Positions 13,137 to 13,163 of a stretch of 13,163 nucleotides of DNA are shown piece after piece (position 1 is the stretch's first letter; each line of letters starts with the position of its first letter). Under the pieces are notes generated by a model that searched no databases, had not been told where the DNA came from, and was given only the letters and a program-made list of their open reading frames with translations. Both the position numbers and the translations under genes were made by a program. The DNA comes from CAYGTK01 sp964352775 (GTDB lineage: Bacteria > Bacteroidota > Bacteroidia > Chitinophagales > CAIOSU01), in assembly GCA_964352775.1 (NCBI GenBank), contig CAYGTK010000119.1:1-13163 (forward strand), read 5' to 3'.

Positions 13137-13163
13137 TAAGCATAAAACCAGTTATAATATGAC

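Overview
The window looks like chromosomal DNA of a member of the Bacteroidota. The evidence is a secreted protein with a type IX secretion (T9SS) C-terminal domain, promoter boxes of the TAnnTTTG type, a trmD-rplS block, DUF2804 and AsmA-like proteins of Bacteroidota style, weak Shine-Dalgarno sequences, and intergenic DNA full of short palindromic repeats. No rRNA, tRNA, CRISPR array or intact insertion sequence is visible. A run of exactly 100 N (2518-2617) shows that this is a draft scaffold.

Layout. (1) 1-814: repeats, a small conserved 'N-acetylglutamate synthase-like' protein on + (173-517), a bidirectional terminator that is also a dispersed repeat, and two more repeat types. (2) 815-2359: an accessory module on the - strand. 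It holds a RepA/RecA-like P-loop ATPase with a C-terminal helix-turn-helix region and a small Gln-rich helical protein, separated by a perfect 60-bp palindrome. (3) 2360-3311: about 950 bp without a convincing gene. It holds a 188-bp tandem repeat interrupted by the assembly gap, one copy of a 144-bp dispersed repeat, and a compact set of hairpins ending in a terminator on the - strand that may be a structured RNA. (4) 3485-5759: a three-gene - strand operon (DUF2804 protein, SAM methyltransferase, YkgJ-type Cys-cluster protein) whose genes overlap by one base at each junction. (5) 5760-6132: the second 144-bp repeat copy and a promoter-like box. (6) 6133-7510: two exported proteins on +, one a thioredoxin-fold protein and one a T9SS cargo. 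(7) 7513-8124: trmH on -, convergent with the T9SS cargo. (8) 8169-11449: an AsmA-family membrane protein translationally overlapped with menI. (9) 11461-12803: rplS, trmD and a conserved 61-aa protein on -. (10) 12804-13163: an AT-rich intergenic region with a perfect DnaA box, a near-match, and a promoter reading off the right edge.

Working together. The right half is housekeeping: tRNA modification (TrmH, TrmD), ribosomal protein L19, a menaquinone-pathway thioesterase and envelope biogenesis. The left half is accessory DNA. The most unusual elements there are the ATPase module with its long palindrome, the 188-bp array at the gap, and two families of GTCAT-headed palindromes that share an architecture but not a stem sequence. 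The right edge may be near a replication origin, but this rests on two DnaA-type boxes and gene orientation only.
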